A stretch of DNA of 64,000 bases from Prevotella sp. (GCA_031285905.1 JAITVH010000153.1:1-64000); one strand, 5' to 3'. Numbered from the stretch's first letter, positions 41,683 to 51,530 are shown. Numbers and translations: made by a program. The notes: a model not told the origin generated them from the sequence alone.

Positions 41683-43551
41683 ATGAAGTTATTGAAAACG
41701 ATTTTATTCTTATTTCTGATCTCTGTCGTTTCTGTTCAGGGACAAAACAATCGCCGGAATGATCTGGTTCCTTTCGGAGATCCCTTTATTATGTTGTATG
41801 ATAATGTTTATTATGCTTATGGTACAAATGCAGGTGATGGTATAGAGGTTTATACTTCAGACAACCTGCGTACATGGGAAAAGGCCAGTCAATTGGCATT
41901 GCATAAGGATAATTCGTGGGGAGAAAAATGGTTTTGGGCTCCAGAAGTGTATTATATAAAGGAGAAGAATAAATTCTTTATGTATTACACGGCAAACGAG
42001 CATATATGTGTGGCTACATCAGATTCTCCGTTAGGCCCCTTTGTACAGGAGGAGAAAAAACCGATGCTGGATGAAAAATCGATAGATAACTCTTTGTTTA
42101 TCGATGATGACGGTAAAGCCTATCTATATTTCGACCTATTCAATGACGGACTCAATATCTGGGTAGCTGAGCTTGAAAACGATCTGCAAACTATCAAAAA
42201 ATCTACCATGACCAAGTGTATTAATGTATCCCAGCCTTGGGAAGAGGTGTGGCCACGGGTGAATGAAGGCCCATTTGTAATTAAACACAAAGGGGTATAT
42301 TATCTGACATATTCTGCCAACAGTTACGAAAGTCAGTTTTATGGTATTGGTTATGCTACTGCAACATCGCCTATGGGGCCATGGACAAAATATGAAAAGA
42401 ATCCGATACTTCAAAAACCGGAAGACCTTGTAGGGGTGGGACATAGTGCAATGTTCAGGGATAAGCGCGGGCAATTGAAGATCGTTTTCCACGCCCATAA
42501 CAATCAGGAGAAGATACATCCTCGCCATATGTATATTGCGGATGTTACTTTTACGGACGATGCTATGCCTGTAATGCAGGTTTCGCAGAGAATAACAAAG
42601 CCTGAGGTGTTCAGAACAGAATATAAAGCCGCAGAGGGAGATATGTATCATAATCCTGTTATTTCAAGGAGCTTGCCTGATCCTACTATTATTAAGGCAA
42701 AAGATGGGGATTTCTATCTGTACGCAACCGAAGATATACGTAATACGCCAATCTTCAAATCTAAAAATCTGGTGGATTGGTCGTTTGTAGGTACGGCTTT
42801 TACAAATGAAACCCGTCCTAACTTCGAGCCAAAAGGAGGTTTATGGGCGCCCGACATTGAATACATCAACGGGAAGTATGTATTGTATTACTCCATGTCG
42901 GTATGGGGAGGTGAGTGGACATGCGGTATAGGCGCAGCCGTAGCCGATAAACCGGAAGGCCCTTTTACAGATAAAGGTAAACTATTCAGAAGTAACGAAA
43001 TAGATGTACAAAACTCTATAGACCAGTTCTACATAGAAGAAAAGGGAAAGAAGTATCTTTTCTGGGGGAGCTTCAGGGGAATATATGCTATCGAGCTGGC
43101 TGATGACGGGTTGGCAATTAAGCCAGGAGCTAAGAAAAAACAGGTTGCAGGAACGGCCTTTGAAGGAACATACATATACAAGAAAGGTAAATACTATTAC
43201 TTCTTTGCATCTGTAGGCAGTTGTTGCGAAGGAGTGAAGAGTACTTACCGGTTAGTAGTAGGACGATCCAAATCTTTATTAGGCCCATACTATGACAAAA
43301 AAGGGAAGAATATGATGGATAATGGCTATACGCTCGTGATTGGCTCCAATGAGAAATTTGTAGGGAATGGGCATTGCTCCGAGATTGTACAGGATAAAGC
43401 CGGGCAAGACTGGATATTCTACCATGGGGTGGATGTGAATAATCCCAGAGGCCGTGTGTTGCTGATGGATCAGGTGAAATGGGATAAAGATGGCTGGCCA
43501 TATGTAGAAGGTGAAAATCCTTCATTATCAGCTAAAAAGCCAGTATTTTAA
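41683..43551 (+). CDS. Secreted tandem GH43 glycosidase (two catalytic domains)
   Basis: 622 residues from the ATG at 41683 (MKLLKTILFLFLISVVSVQG, a signal peptide); the longer frame from GTG 41647 lacks one. Two GH43-type propellers are fused. Domain 1 (about 25-305) has Asp33 in FGDPFIM, WAPEVYYI, the modulating Asp in IDNSLFIDDDG, and Glu195 in NEGPF. Domain 2 (about 325-610) has Asp333 in SLPDPTII, WAPDIEYI, NSIDQFYI and Glu494 in FEGTYIY. Both triads look intact, so both may be active, e.g. xylosidase plus arabinofuranosidase. The repeat copy C forms its 5' region. Confidence 0.88.
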   Translation: MKLLKTILFLFLISVVSVQGQNNRRNDLVPFGDPFIMLYDNVYYAYGTNAGDGIEVYTSDNLRTWEKASQLALHKDNSWGEKWFWAPEVYYIKEKNKFFMYYTANEHICVATSDSPLGPFVQEEKKPMLDEKSIDNSLFIDDDGKAYLYFDLFNDGLNIWVAELENDLQTIKKSTMTKCINVSQPWEEVWPRVNEGPFVIKHKGVYYLTYSANSYESQFYGIGYATATSPMGPWTKYEKNPILQKPEDLVGVGHSAMFRDKRGQLKIVFHAHNNQEKIHPRHMYIADVTFTDDAMPVMQVSQRITKPEVFRTEYKAAEGDMYHNPVISRSLPDPTIIKAKDGDFYLYATEDIRNTPIFKSKNLVDWSFVGTAFTNETRPNFEPKGGLWAPDIEYINGKYVLYYSMSVWGGEWTCGIGAAVADKPEGPFTDKGKLFRSNEIDVQNSIDQFYIEEKGKKYLFWGSFRGIYAIELADDGLAIKPGAKKKQVAGTAFEGTYIYKKGKYYYFFASVGSCCEGVKSTYRLVVGRSKSLLGPYYDKKGKNMMDNGYTLVIGSNEKFVGNGHCSEIVQDKAGQDWIFYHGVDVNNPRGRVLLMDQVKWDKDGWPYVEGENPSLSAKKPVF

Positions 43552-43685
43552 TCAGGTAACCAATGCGTTGATAATGAATCATTTATGACTATTCGTGTTA
43601 TTGCGATTGTCTTATTCCTAAATAGAAAGAGAATAGTTGATGTGTAGTTTATTGAAAGTATTATCTGTCGATATAAGAACTTAAA

Positions 43686-43724
43686 AGAAAGGCTGTTTTC
43701 CAGTACAAGGAAACAGCCTTCTTT
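43686..43724. terminator. Bidirectional terminator between GH43 and CotH genes
   Basis: AAGAAAGGCTGTTTTC pairs with GGAAACAGCCTTCTTT around an 8-base loop; convergent genes flank it. Confidence 0.8.
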
Positions 43725-43749
43725 CACCTAATTTTTAATAAACACATGA

Positions 43750-45882
43750 TCACCAATTGGTTCTGTCCAAATCACTGCCTGTTATCATCTGATCCATTTT
43801 AGCCCAGCGTTTGGCATACCATTCTTTGATATATTTTACTTCGCCCATTACATCAGAGTAGTCGTATGCAGGAGAACCGCTCCAACGCCTTATTTCGCGC
43901 AGGTCTGCCCCTGAATTTACTTGTTGGTTTGCATAATAGTCCAGCTTGGCATACATATTGGTTATGCTTACAGCTCCATTTTTGATTTCTGCCCAACGGG
44001 CTCTTATTTTGGACTTTATGTCCGCAGGGTTATCATTCAATATCCTCTTATATATTCTGTAGGAGTATCCATTGTGACGGCTATAGACAAGAAATGATTG
44101 GTTAGGGTCTTCTTGCTGTCTATCCCATGTGCGCCCCAATGTGCCATCCAGATCCCAGATTAGAGGGATCATCTTGGTTGATTGCTTCACATCATAGATA
44201 GCCCAGAATGTGTTGCGCCCAATATTATCATATCCCACAAACAGATTAGTATATATAAAATGATCGACCATGTTATTTATATCTATCATCTCCTCAAACC
44301 TATCGGAGAACTCTTGAGAGGATGATTCAAGGATAAAACGAAGCAGATTGTCATAATACTTAAATTCGATTTTACCGATTTCGTCCGGGTAGTCCATTTC
44401 TATTCCGCTCCATTTAAGTTGACTGTTATCATAATTAGAATGCCTTCCTCTGAACAGACATTCATCAGTCCAGTCGGTGATCTTATATAGATATCCGCCT
44501 TCTTTCTTCAATTTGAGCTGTTTCCTGTCCAGCTTATCGCTCAATGCATACATACCATGATATCTACCGTCGAGGAATACTTCGACAAGGTGTCCGTGTG
44601 TACCCGAATTGGCTTTTGGTTCTTTATCCTTCTTATAATACAGTTCGTTAAACTCGTTCCATACATCAAATAAAACACGGTTACGCATACGTGCCTTGTC
44701 GAGCCACATGGCATCGAGTATCCAATTGTTATCATCACGCAAACCCAGCAGCTCGGCGTCGATAGATTCACCGTTAGACTTGTTTGCCAGCTTGAATCCA
44801 TATGCCTTTTTGTCGTAGAGCAATGCTCCCGAACCGCGCCACTCGATTCCGGCATAGGCTTCAAAATATTTCAGATTCTTTTGATCCCCATAGTTTGTGC
44901 GGCCTTTAGGATCGATGAATATCATATCGCATGGGCTCTTTGGATCGTCTACAATACCATTTGGTGCGTGGATGGATATTATCGGTAATCCTGTGATGTT
45001 AAGGATAGCTTCCTTTTCTGAATCAAGGAGACTATTACCTGTTACGAATGTGATTTTGGTTTTGGCAGCGAATTCATTGAATCTTACTGTTTCTCCCGAG
45101 TATATCTTTTTGTCTTCTCCCTTTACTTTTAGATATTCTATTCCTTCACCTTCAAATTCAATCTTACGGTTTAATTGAGGGGATGCTAAGTCCATATCTA
45201 CAGGGAAGAACATCTGAAGGGTTTCCTGATCAGTGATGCAAGGAATACCATCTATCTTCAGACTGGTTATTTTCAACAAATCTCCTGATGAAACTTCAGG
45301 TCTTTGGATAATCAATGTTTCCAATATTCCTCCGGTATCTTTGTTTTTGAAAGTGACTTTACATACACGGTCTTTTCCAGTATAATTTTTGGCAATCGAT
45401 AGTTTTAATACACCATCTTCTTCATTAGAGGTTACCCAAGAGATTCCGCTTGGTATAATTATCTGATAATCCAGCCCTAAATTTACAGCGAATGTGTGAG
45501 CATCATTATTAACTGTAAGATTCTTGATCGGTAAGGTTAATACTTGCTGTAAATCCTGTTCGACCGGAATACTGGAGGTCTTATTCCCTGCAATGAAATT
45601 GATAATCCCGGAACGCTTCTTTTCTGTATAATTGGCAGAGATATGCACTGTAATATCCGTCTCTCCGGCGTTTCCGGTTTCCGGATTTACAGTAAACCAA
45701 TTATCAGAAGGAGATACCGTCCATTTTGTATTAGATGTTAACTTGAATTTCCAGTCATAAGCACCAGCCTTAACTTGTATACTGGTTGCTGAAGGTGTAA
45801 TTTCCGGCTCTACTGCTTCATCGGAACATGAGGTTAACCATAAGAATGACAATAATAAACTAAGAGATAAGATGATTCTCAT
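43750..45882 (-). CDS. BACON-CotH surface lipoprotein
   Basis: 710 residues with lipobox Cys19 (FLWLTSCS) followed by DEAVEPE. Two BACON-type immunoglobulin-like domains lie at about 30-115 (KLTSNTKWTVSPSDNWFTVN) and 120-205. A CotH kinase-like domain is at about 310-690, with AGIEWRGSGALLYDKKAYGF, MWLDKARMRNRVLFDVWNEF, GHLVEVFLDGRYHGMYALSD and PLIWDLDGTLGRTWD; the last two hold the ATP/metal residues. CotH kinases phosphorylate proteins, first shown for Bacillus spores. BACON suggests carbohydrate or mucin contact. It is monocistronic. Confidence 0.87.
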   Translation of the reverse strand: MRIILSLSLLLSFLWLTSCSDEAVEPEITPSATSIQVKAGAYDWKFKLTSNTKWTVSPSDNWFTVNPETGNAGETDITVHISANYTEKKRSGIINFIAGNKTSSIPVEQDLQQVLTLPIKNLTVNNDAHTFAVNLGLDYQIIIPSGISWVTSNEEDGVLKLSIAKNYTGKDRVCKVTFKNKDTGGILETLIIQRPEVSSGDLLKITSLKIDGIPCITDQETLQMFFPVDMDLASPQLNRKIEFEGEGIEYLKVKGEDKKIYSGETVRFNEFAAKTKITFVTGNSLLDSEKEAILNITGLPIISIHAPNGIVDDPKSPCDMIFIDPKGRTNYGDQKNLKYFEAYAGIEWRGSGALLYDKKAYGFKLANKSNGESIDAELLGLRDDNNWILDAMWLDKARMRNRVLFDVWNEFNELYYKKDKEPKANSGTHGHLVEVFLDGRYHGMYALSDKLDRKQLKLKKEGGYLYKITDWTDECLFRGRHSNYDNSQLKWSGIEMDYPDEIGKIEFKYYDNLLRFILESSSQEFSDRFEEMIDINNMVDHFIYTNLFVGYDNIGRNTFWAIYDVKQSTKMIPLIWDLDGTLGRTWDRQQEDPNQSFLVYSRHNGYSYRIYKRILNDNPADIKSKIRARWAEIKNGAVSITNMYAKLDYYANQQVNSGADLREIRRWSGSPAYDYSDVMGEVKYIKEWYAKRWAKMDQMITGSDLDRTNW

Positions 45883-45961
45883 CGGTAATAAGGTTAGAGG
45901 TTGAGGTTGTTTTATACTATATACAAATTACGGATAAATTATCCAAATGCATAAGGAATAG

Positions 45962-45990
45962 CTGGTCAAATAATAGTAATATTTGACCAG
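45962..45990. other. Perfect 11 bp inverted repeat between CotH and MATE genes
   Basis: CTGGTCAAATA and TATTTGACCAG are exact reverse complements with a 7-base loop. It follows the MATE stop codon by about 37 bp and precedes the CotH start by about 80 bp, so it may be a terminator without a T-run or an operator. Confidence 0.5.
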
Positions 45991-46026
45991 AAGTAGTTTA
46001 GGGATATGGTTTCGGTTTTACTTTTA

Positions 46027-47358
46027 TTATATCCTTTTGTTCTGCCACTTTGCTTTGGTAAGATAGAGTACAGACATAATCAATAGCGGGCCCCAATAGA
46101 AATACTCGACTGTCCAGCACCATGCAACGGATGCCTGTTTGTACATCACGATCCAAAACATAGCCAGCATATATACCACAAGGGTGATGCACTCGAGAAT
46201 AAGTGCCGACTTAGTATTTCCTGTTCCCGAGATAGAGTTGAAAACGACTGTCCCTAGGGCAGATATCGGTAAGGAGAACAGGAGTACCACAAGGGGAGCG
46301 ACAATCTCACCGATTAAAGAAACCTGATCACGCGGAGCGATGAAAGATATCCAGAATTGGGGTGCAATCAGAGTGGCAATGATAAGCAGTGATACGATAC
46401 CAAGATTCAATAGGCTTATCTTTTTTACCAGAGGCAATACACCTTTTATATTTCCCATTCCCATTGTATTGCCTACGAGTGTATTTGCAGTAGTTGCCAA
46501 TGCATTCATGGGGATGAAATATACCATATAGAAACTCCGCACAAGATTAGTGATCTTCAGTGCATCTTCGGAATGCTGTTCTATGGCAACAAAAAAGATG
46601 AACCATGTGGACATGGAGATGAGATATTGCACCATCGTGAAGGAAGATATACTCAGTATATTCTTTATGATAGCCGGTTTAAACTTCATCTTAACAAAGC
46701 CATACTTTTTGAAGTCAATAGTTATAAAAGTATAGATGACGAAGAATAAAACGGAGGCAATCTCTGACAATACAGATGCAATAGCGGCTCCTTCAACACC
46801 CAGTTCGGGAAATCCCCAATTACCGAAGATCAGTACATAATCACCGATAATGTTGGTGATTGCCATTACAATAGCGTTGTATGTCAAAACTTTAGTTCGG
46901 GCTATCCCTACATAAAAAGCTCTGAACATAACATTGATTACAGCAAAGAAGAATCCGTAGATACGCCACGATAGATATTTCTCTGTAGCTTCATATATCT
47001 CAGGAGATTTTAGGAATGCAGCCAGGACATTCTCCAGAAGGAATGTGGATGCAAAGAATAGGATAACCGCAAATAGTTGCAGAAATATTGTTCCTTGAAT
47101 AACTATACTGCCTATCTTGTCATAGTTTTTTTCTCCGTTGCGTCTGCTGATCATTATCTGTCCACCAATACTGAATCCGAAGCAAATAGTAAAGATGGCT
47201 ACATAATATATACCAGCCAGACCGGAGGCACTTTGTTCGATACCCCCTACATAGCCCAGGAAGAAAGTATCTGTGAGTTGGACTACATTTTGTGCGAGCA
47301 GACCTAGCATAATAGGAATACTCACCCTCCATATATCTTTATATGAATATGGTTGCAT
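46027..47358 (-). CDS. MATE family efflux transporter
   Basis: 443 residues, 12 hydrophobic helices in two similar halves. Helix 1 is IPIMLGLLAQNVVQLTDTFF with the conserved Asp-Thr-Phe, and VGGIEQSASGLAGIYYV follows. The second half begins near SISSFTMVQYLISMSTWFIF and includes NALATTANTLVGNTMGMGNI, another family motif. It exports drugs or cationic metabolites using a sodium or proton gradient; the substrate is unknown. It lies 58 bp downstream of panD on the same strand, possibly transcribed through from panCD. Confidence 0.92.
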   Translation of the reverse strand: MQPYSYKDIWRVSIPIMLGLLAQNVVQLTDTFFLGYVGGIEQSASGLAGIYYVAIFTICFGFSIGGQIMISRRNGEKNYDKIGSIVIQGTIFLQLFAVILFFASTFLLENVLAAFLKSPEIYEATEKYLSWRIYGFFFAVINVMFRAFYVGIARTKVLTYNAIVMAITNIIGDYVLIFGNWGFPELGVEGAAIASVLSEIASVLFFVIYTFITIDFKKYGFVKMKFKPAIIKNILSISSFTMVQYLISMSTWFIFFVAIEQHSEDALKITNLVRSFYMVYFIPMNALATTANTLVGNTMGMGNIKGVLPLVKKISLLNLGIVSLLIIATLIAPQFWISFIAPRDQVSLIGEIVAPLVVLLFSLPISALGTVVFNSISGTGNTKSALILECITLVVYMLAMFWIVMYKQASVAWCWTVEYFYWGPLLIMSVLYLTKAKWQNKRI

Positions 47359-47416
47359 AATTTTTGCTTTTAGCTGTTGGCTATTAGCTTTTAGCCGCTT
47401 TTAATTAATTGAGAAC

Positions 47417-47770
47417 TTAACCGATCAGTTTGTTTGTTTTGGTGTCAGGAAATACGACCCAGGGCTTGAAGTTTTTTGCCTCTTCGAAGTCCATATAAGC
47501 GTAAGACATGATGATGACAATGTCTCCCGGCTGCACTCTTCGGGCAGCAGCACCGTTGAGGCATATAGCACCCGATCCGCGTTTACCCTTGATAATATAG
47601 GTTTCAATGCGTTCTCCATTATTGTTATTCACAATTTGGACTTTCTCGCCTTCTATCATATTGGCGGCATCCATCAAGTCTTCGTCAATCGTTATGCTGC
47701 CTATGTAGTTTAGATTGGCTTCTGTCACAGTAACCCGATGCAGTTTGGATTTCAGAACTTCTATTATCAT
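47417..47770 (-). CDS. panD: Aspartate 1-decarboxylase
   Basis: A 117-residue pyruvoyl enzyme precursor. The self-cleavage site is Gly24-Ser25 in NYIGSITID, and the start [20 protein letters not shown] is canonical. [20 protein letters not shown] and the terminal [13 protein letters not shown] complete the barrel. It makes beta-alanine for pantothenate. It follows panC by 3 bp in the same operon. Confidence 0.97.
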   Translation of the reverse strand: MIIEVLKSKLHRVTVTEANLNYIGSITIDEDLMDAANMIEGEKVQIVNNNNGERIETYIIKGKRGSGAICLNGAAARRVQPGDIVIIMSYAYMDFEEAKNFKPWVVFPDTKTNKLIG

Positions 47771-47773
47771 TTT

Positions 47774-48628
47774 TTATTTTCTGCTATAATATATAATATT
47801 ATCAATAAGGCGTACATCACCACAAAATACGGCTATACAACCTACTTTAAAACTGGTTTCCTCCCATTCATGTATTGGTTGTAAAGTAGCGCCATTCACA
47901 ATTTCAAAATACTCAACGTTTAAGTCATCAAAGGAATTAATCGTCTCAATTACCTTGTTTATCGTATCTTGCACAGATAGGTTGGGGTACATACTTGTTT
48001 TGCTGTCAAGCAATGTTTTGTATATATTGGCGGCAACCTCTCTTTGCTGAGGATTCAGCCGCTCATTACGACTACTCATTGCCAACCTATTAGCTTCTCT
48101 GACAATTGGCATAGATATTATCTGTACAGGGAGCTTAAGCTGTTCAACCATAGCTACAATGATTGCCAGTTGCTGAAAATCTTTTTGTCCGAAATAAGCT
48201 TTTCCCGGTTTTACAATGTCAAACAAGCGACTTACTACCTGAGCAACGCCGTTGAAATGCCCCGGACGAAACTGGCCCTCCATCACTTTATCCAATTGAC
48301 CAAAGTCGAATTGACGGGTATCAGGTTCGGGATAGATTTCTTCAACAGAAGGGGCAAATATAAAATCGACACCTTCTTTTTCAAGAAGTGCCATGTCTTT
48401 TCCTAAATTTCGGGGATACTTTATTAAATCTTCCTTATTGTTGAATTGGGTTGGATTTACAAAAATACTGACAACACATATGTCATTCTCTGCTTTACAT
48501 TGTCTGACTAATGATAAATGCCCCTCGTGCAAGGCTCCCATTGTGGGAACAAAACCCGTTGTCCTTCCCTGTTCAGCAGCAGAAGCGAGGTATCCATGAA
48601 GTAAGTCTACACTTTCTATCAGTTCCAT
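47774..48628 (-). CDS. panC: Pantoate-beta-alanine ligase
   Basis: About 284 residues from the ATG at 48628 ([10 protein letters not shown]); 11 more in-frame residues upstream (to 48661) are unlikely to be coding. The nucleotidyltransferase motif is [17 protein letters not shown] with the HxGH-type signature. Others are [35 protein letters not shown] and the KMSKS-like MSSRNERL. It joins pantoate and beta-alanine using ATP. With panD 3 bp downstream, it supplies pantothenate for CoA. Confidence 0.96.
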   Translation of the reverse strand: MELIESVDLLHGYLASAAEQGRTTGFVPTMGALHEGHLSLVRQCKAENDICVVSIFVNPTQFNNKEDLIKYPRNLGKDMALLEKEGVDFIFAPSVEEIYPEPDTRQFDFGQLDKVMEGQFRPGHFNGVAQVVSRLFDIVKPGKAYFGQKDFQQLAIIVAMVEQLKLPVQIISMPIVREANRLAMSSRNERLNPQQREVAANIYKTLLDSKTSMYPNLSVQDTINKVIETINSFDDLNVEYFEIVNGATLQPIHEWEETSFKVGCIAVFCGDVRLIDNIIYYSRK

Positions 48629-48816
48629 TATCTCAATTCTATACTCAAAATGAGGATACAAAGCAAGTAAATATTTATGGAATGACGAAACGATAAGACT
48701 ATTTTGTTTCAGAATTTAGAAAATATTATCTCCTATATTTTTGCTTAAACTGTTTAAAATAAGGGTAAAAGAGATTTTGTATCCTAAAGTTTGCAAAAAA
48801 GAAGATTTTTTTTTAT

Positions 48817-48824
48817 TATCTTTG
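48817..48824 (+). promoter_or_regulatory. -7 box of the GT5-like gene
   Basis: TATCTTTG, an exact Bacteroidetes -7 element, 39 bp before the GT5-like gene's start codon. The -33 element is unclear (TTTG at 48790 is spaced 23 bp). Confidence 0.6.
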
Positions 48825-48863
48825 TACTCGATTTAGTTAGAATGGACCATAGAGTTACATTAA

Positions 48864-49670
48864 ATGAGTACAAAAAAAATTTTATACATCACGCAGGAGA
48901 TAACTCCTTACCTACCAGAGTCACCAATCGCTACCAATTGCAGATATCTACCACAAGCTATACAAGAAAAAGGTCAGGAAATAAGAACCTTTATGCCCCG
49001 GTTTGGCAATATAAACGAAAGGAGAAACCAGTTGCATGAAGTTATCCGGCTTTCGGGTATGAATCTCATTATAGATGATATGGATCACCCTTTGATTATT
49101 AAGGTGGCATCTATACAGGCGGCTCGTATGCAAATTTACTTTATTGATAATGAAGATTATTTTAAACGTAAATTTACTATTGCAGATGAGCATGGCGTGG
49201 AGTTTAGTGATAATGACGAACGGAGTATTTTTTATGTAAGAGGAGTATTGGAAACTATTAAGAAACTTCGCTGGATACCGGATATAATAGATTGTCACGG
49301 ATGGATGACCGCTTTGACAGGCTTATATATTAAAACGATGTATGCCGATGATCCTTGTTTCAAAAACTCCAAAATCGTTTACTCGTTGTACAACGATGAT
49401 TTTAAACAACCCTTTAGCGATAGCTTTATCAAGAAATTAAAGTTTGAGGGTATAAAAGATAAAAACTTAAGTGCCCTGAAAGGTGCTGTAGATTATGAAA
49501 CGCTTTCGAATTTCGCAGTGAAATATGCCGACGGTGTTATTCAAAGCGAGGCTGACGCGAATCAAAACATACTTGATTTTGTAGATAAATCGAAAAAGAA
49601 ATTCCTTCCATATCAGGGAGGACTGGATGTTTCAGTCGATGCAATCAATAATTTTTACGAGAATCTTTAA
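48864..49670 (+). CDS. Glycogen/starch synthase N-terminal domain protein (stand-alone GT5 half)
   Basis: 268 residues. It begins KKILYITQEITPYLPESPIA, then FMPRFGNINERRNQLHEVIR and PDIIDCHGWMTALTGLYIKT, matching the N-terminal Rossmann half of GT5 glycogen synthases. It ends where the C-terminal nucleotide-sugar domain would start, with no stop-codon debris after it (a terminator follows). In Bacteroidetes such short proteins commonly accompany panC. The conserved ADP-glucose-binding KTGG near the start is replaced, so glycogen synthase activity is doubtful. The role is unknown. It is divergent from panC. Confidence 0.78.
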   Translation: MSTKKILYITQEITPYLPESPIATNCRYLPQAIQEKGQEIRTFMPRFGNINERRNQLHEVIRLSGMNLIIDDMDHPLIIKVASIQAARMQIYFIDNEDYFKRKFTIADEHGVEFSDNDERSIFYVRGVLETIKKLRWIPDIIDCHGWMTALTGLYIKTMYADDPCFKNSKIVYSLYNDDFKQPFSDSFIKKLKFEGIKDKNLSALKGAVDYETLSNFAVKYADGVIQSEADANQNILDFVDKSKKKFLPYQGGLDVSVDAINNFYENL

Positions 49671-49691
49671 AGTATCTATAATAAAATTAGA

Positions 49692-49728
49692 AAAATGCTG
49701 TTTAATTTCATGGGGACAGCATTTTTTT
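49692..49728 (+). terminator. Terminator of the GT5-like gene
   Basis: AAAATGCTGT pairs with ACAGCATTTT, followed by a T-run. Confidence 0.8.
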
Positions 49729-49765
49729 GGATATTTGAGCCCTAATTTATTTAATATTAAATTGA

Positions 49766-51127
49766 ATGAAAGTTAAAACATTACTGACTCTTGCGATTAC
49801 TTCACTCGCAGTAGTATATTTTATTGCATGTAGCGATAACCTTAGTGAACTTGGTGGTACTATTCAGCCCGATGGAGACGGTATATTTGTCGGAACGGAG
49901 ACAGTCAGGCTTACAGCGGAGACAGTATCATATAAAGATTCGGTATATGCCCGGACAGTTTATGGAATACTAGGTGAATATATAGATCCTGTGGTAGGTA
50001 GAACCAAATCGGACTATATGTGTGAATTTTATTGTCCCGAGAATATGTCTTTTGATGATGATGACTGTAAAATTGACTCAGTATATCTGGAAACTCAGTT
50101 TATCTATTATACAGGAGATACTGTAGCACCGATGGGTGTTGAAGTTTATGCTGTGAAAGAATCTTTGCAACCATTCTTCTTTACCAGTGTGAATCCGAAG
50201 AAATATATAGGAGAAAATCCTGAGTTATACGGACGTACTACATTTACAGTACAAGATACGCCTGATACAATAATGAGTAGTGTGAGATACCGTCGTATTT
50301 CCACAAGACTTAAGACGTCACTCGGTGAGATGCTGTATGGTAAATGGAAAGAAGACCCGAAAAATTTTGCGAATTCGGATAAAATGAAGGAGTTTTTTAA
50401 AGGTATTTATGTGACTACCAATTTCGGTTCGGGTACACTTGTCAATGTGAACCATTCGCAGATGAATATATTCTATAATTATAAAGTGAGGAATGTTGCA
50501 AATACTGCAGATTCTACAGTATATTCTTCGTTTAGACTGGTTGTTTCGCCAGAGGTTGTACAAATGAACCATGTGGAAAATGATCAGGACTTTATAGAAG
50601 AGTTAATGACACATAAAGATACTAAAACCTATATGAAGACTCCGGCGGGAGTATATACAGAGATCACTATTCCGCTGAATGATATAATGACCAAAATAGG
50701 GAAGGATAAAACAATTAATGCCGCTAATTTTAAAATAAAAGGCTATACAGAGGAAGAAGTAAAATCAGGTATGGCACAACCGGCTTACGCTTTGTTAATT
50801 AACAAAGATTCTTTACCTAATTTCTTCTATAACAGGAAACTTCATGATGCAAAGACCAGTTTTGTTGTTTCTCGTAATAGCTCGAATACGTATGATTTTG
50901 GAAATCTGGCAACTATAATAAATCATTATTCTGATTATTATAAAGATGAGCCGGTTTACCCTGATCTTAAATATTTGATTGTACCGGTGTCGGCTTCTAC
51001 CACAACCGTTAGTAGTTCTACTGTTATTACTGACCTGTATAATCTGATGTACCCTACAGCAACAGTCTTCAGAACAGATTCTGCAAATATGCGTATGTCT
51101 CTGATATATAGTAAATATAATAGATAG
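49766..51127 (+). CDS. DUF4270 family lipoprotein
   Basis: 453 residues. The signal peptide ends VYFIAC (lipobox Cys22) with SDNLSELGG after it. Mature features are typical of DUF4270: IQPDGDGIFVGTETVRLTAE, SVYARTVYGILGEYIDPVVG, TKSDYMCEFYCPEN, and a central TFTVQDTP. Three-quarters is predicted beta strand. The family is restricted to Bacteroidetes and has no known biochemical role; it is often found beside the GT5-like gene, as here. The predicted location is the outer membrane or cell surface. Confidence 0.8.
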   Translation: MKVKTLLTLAITSLAVVYFIACSDNLSELGGTIQPDGDGIFVGTETVRLTAETVSYKDSVYARTVYGILGEYIDPVVGRTKSDYMCEFYCPENMSFDDDDCKIDSVYLETQFIYYTGDTVAPMGVEVYAVKESLQPFFFTSVNPKKYIGENPELYGRTTFTVQDTPDTIMSSVRYRRISTRLKTSLGEMLYGKWKEDPKNFANSDKMKEFFKGIYVTTNFGSGTLVNVNHSQMNIFYNYKVRNVANTADSTVYSSFRLVVSPEVVQMNHVENDQDFIEELMTHKDTKTYMKTPAGVYTEITIPLNDIMTKIGKDKTINAANFKIKGYTEEEVKSGMAQPAYALLINKDSLPNFFYNRKLHDAKTSFVVSRNSSNTYDFGNLATIINHYSDYYKDEPVYPDLKYLIVPVSASTTTVSSSTVITDLYNLMYPTATVFRTDSANMRMSLIYSKYNR

Positions 51128-51149
51128 CATGCAATAATCCCGATAGATT

Positions 51150-51530
51150 GTGTCAGGTAAACAGATAAAGAATACAGCCAAAATACTTCTCCTTTTATAT
51201 ATAGGGTATTTTGGCTGTGTTTCTTATTTTATACACTCTCATATATATAATGGAGTTGTATATGTTCATTCACATCCTTATAAGAAAATGGCGAAGGATG
51301 CAGATGATAATAAACAGCCTCCTTTTGAAACTCATCATCACACCTCCGCGGGATTTTTCACATTCAATCAGTTATCTAATTTAGTTTCGTTCGAGGCACA
51401 GGATAATGGATATGATTCGGAACTGAGAATCGTAGAGCAAACTACATTATATGACTTTCTTTTATTACAAGATATCGTCAGTCCGGCAATATCTGTTGTT
51501 AACCTAAGAGCACCTCCTTCCTTTTCATAA
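51150..51530 (+). CDS. Small His-rich single-TM protein upstream of TonB receptor
   Basis: 126 residues from a GTG at 51150 (VSGKQIKNTAKILLLLYIGY); no ATG fits better. One TM segment is at about 10-27. The rest is extracytoplasmic with HSHIYNGVVYVHSHPYKK and ETHHHTSAGF, so there are eight or more histidines in about 45 residues. I do not recognise a formal family. Small His-rich proteins of this kind are seen next to TonB receptor genes in Bacteroidetes, and metal binding (zinc, copper or iron) is a reasonable guess. The gene lies 22 bp after DUF4270, about 300 bp before the TonB gene and is followed by a hairpin. Confidence 0.65.
   Translation: MSGKQIKNTAKILLLLYIGYFGCVSYFIHSHIYNGVVYVHSHPYKKMAKDADDNKQPPFETHHHTSAGFFTFNQLSNLVSFEAQDNGYDSELRIVEQTTLYDFLLLQDIVSPAISVVNLRAPPSFS

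Noticed and set aside
47361..47400. GCTTTTAGC direct repeats between MATE and panD
   Set aside because: Short, low-complexity words in a 58 bp gap; no clear structure or recurrence within the window.
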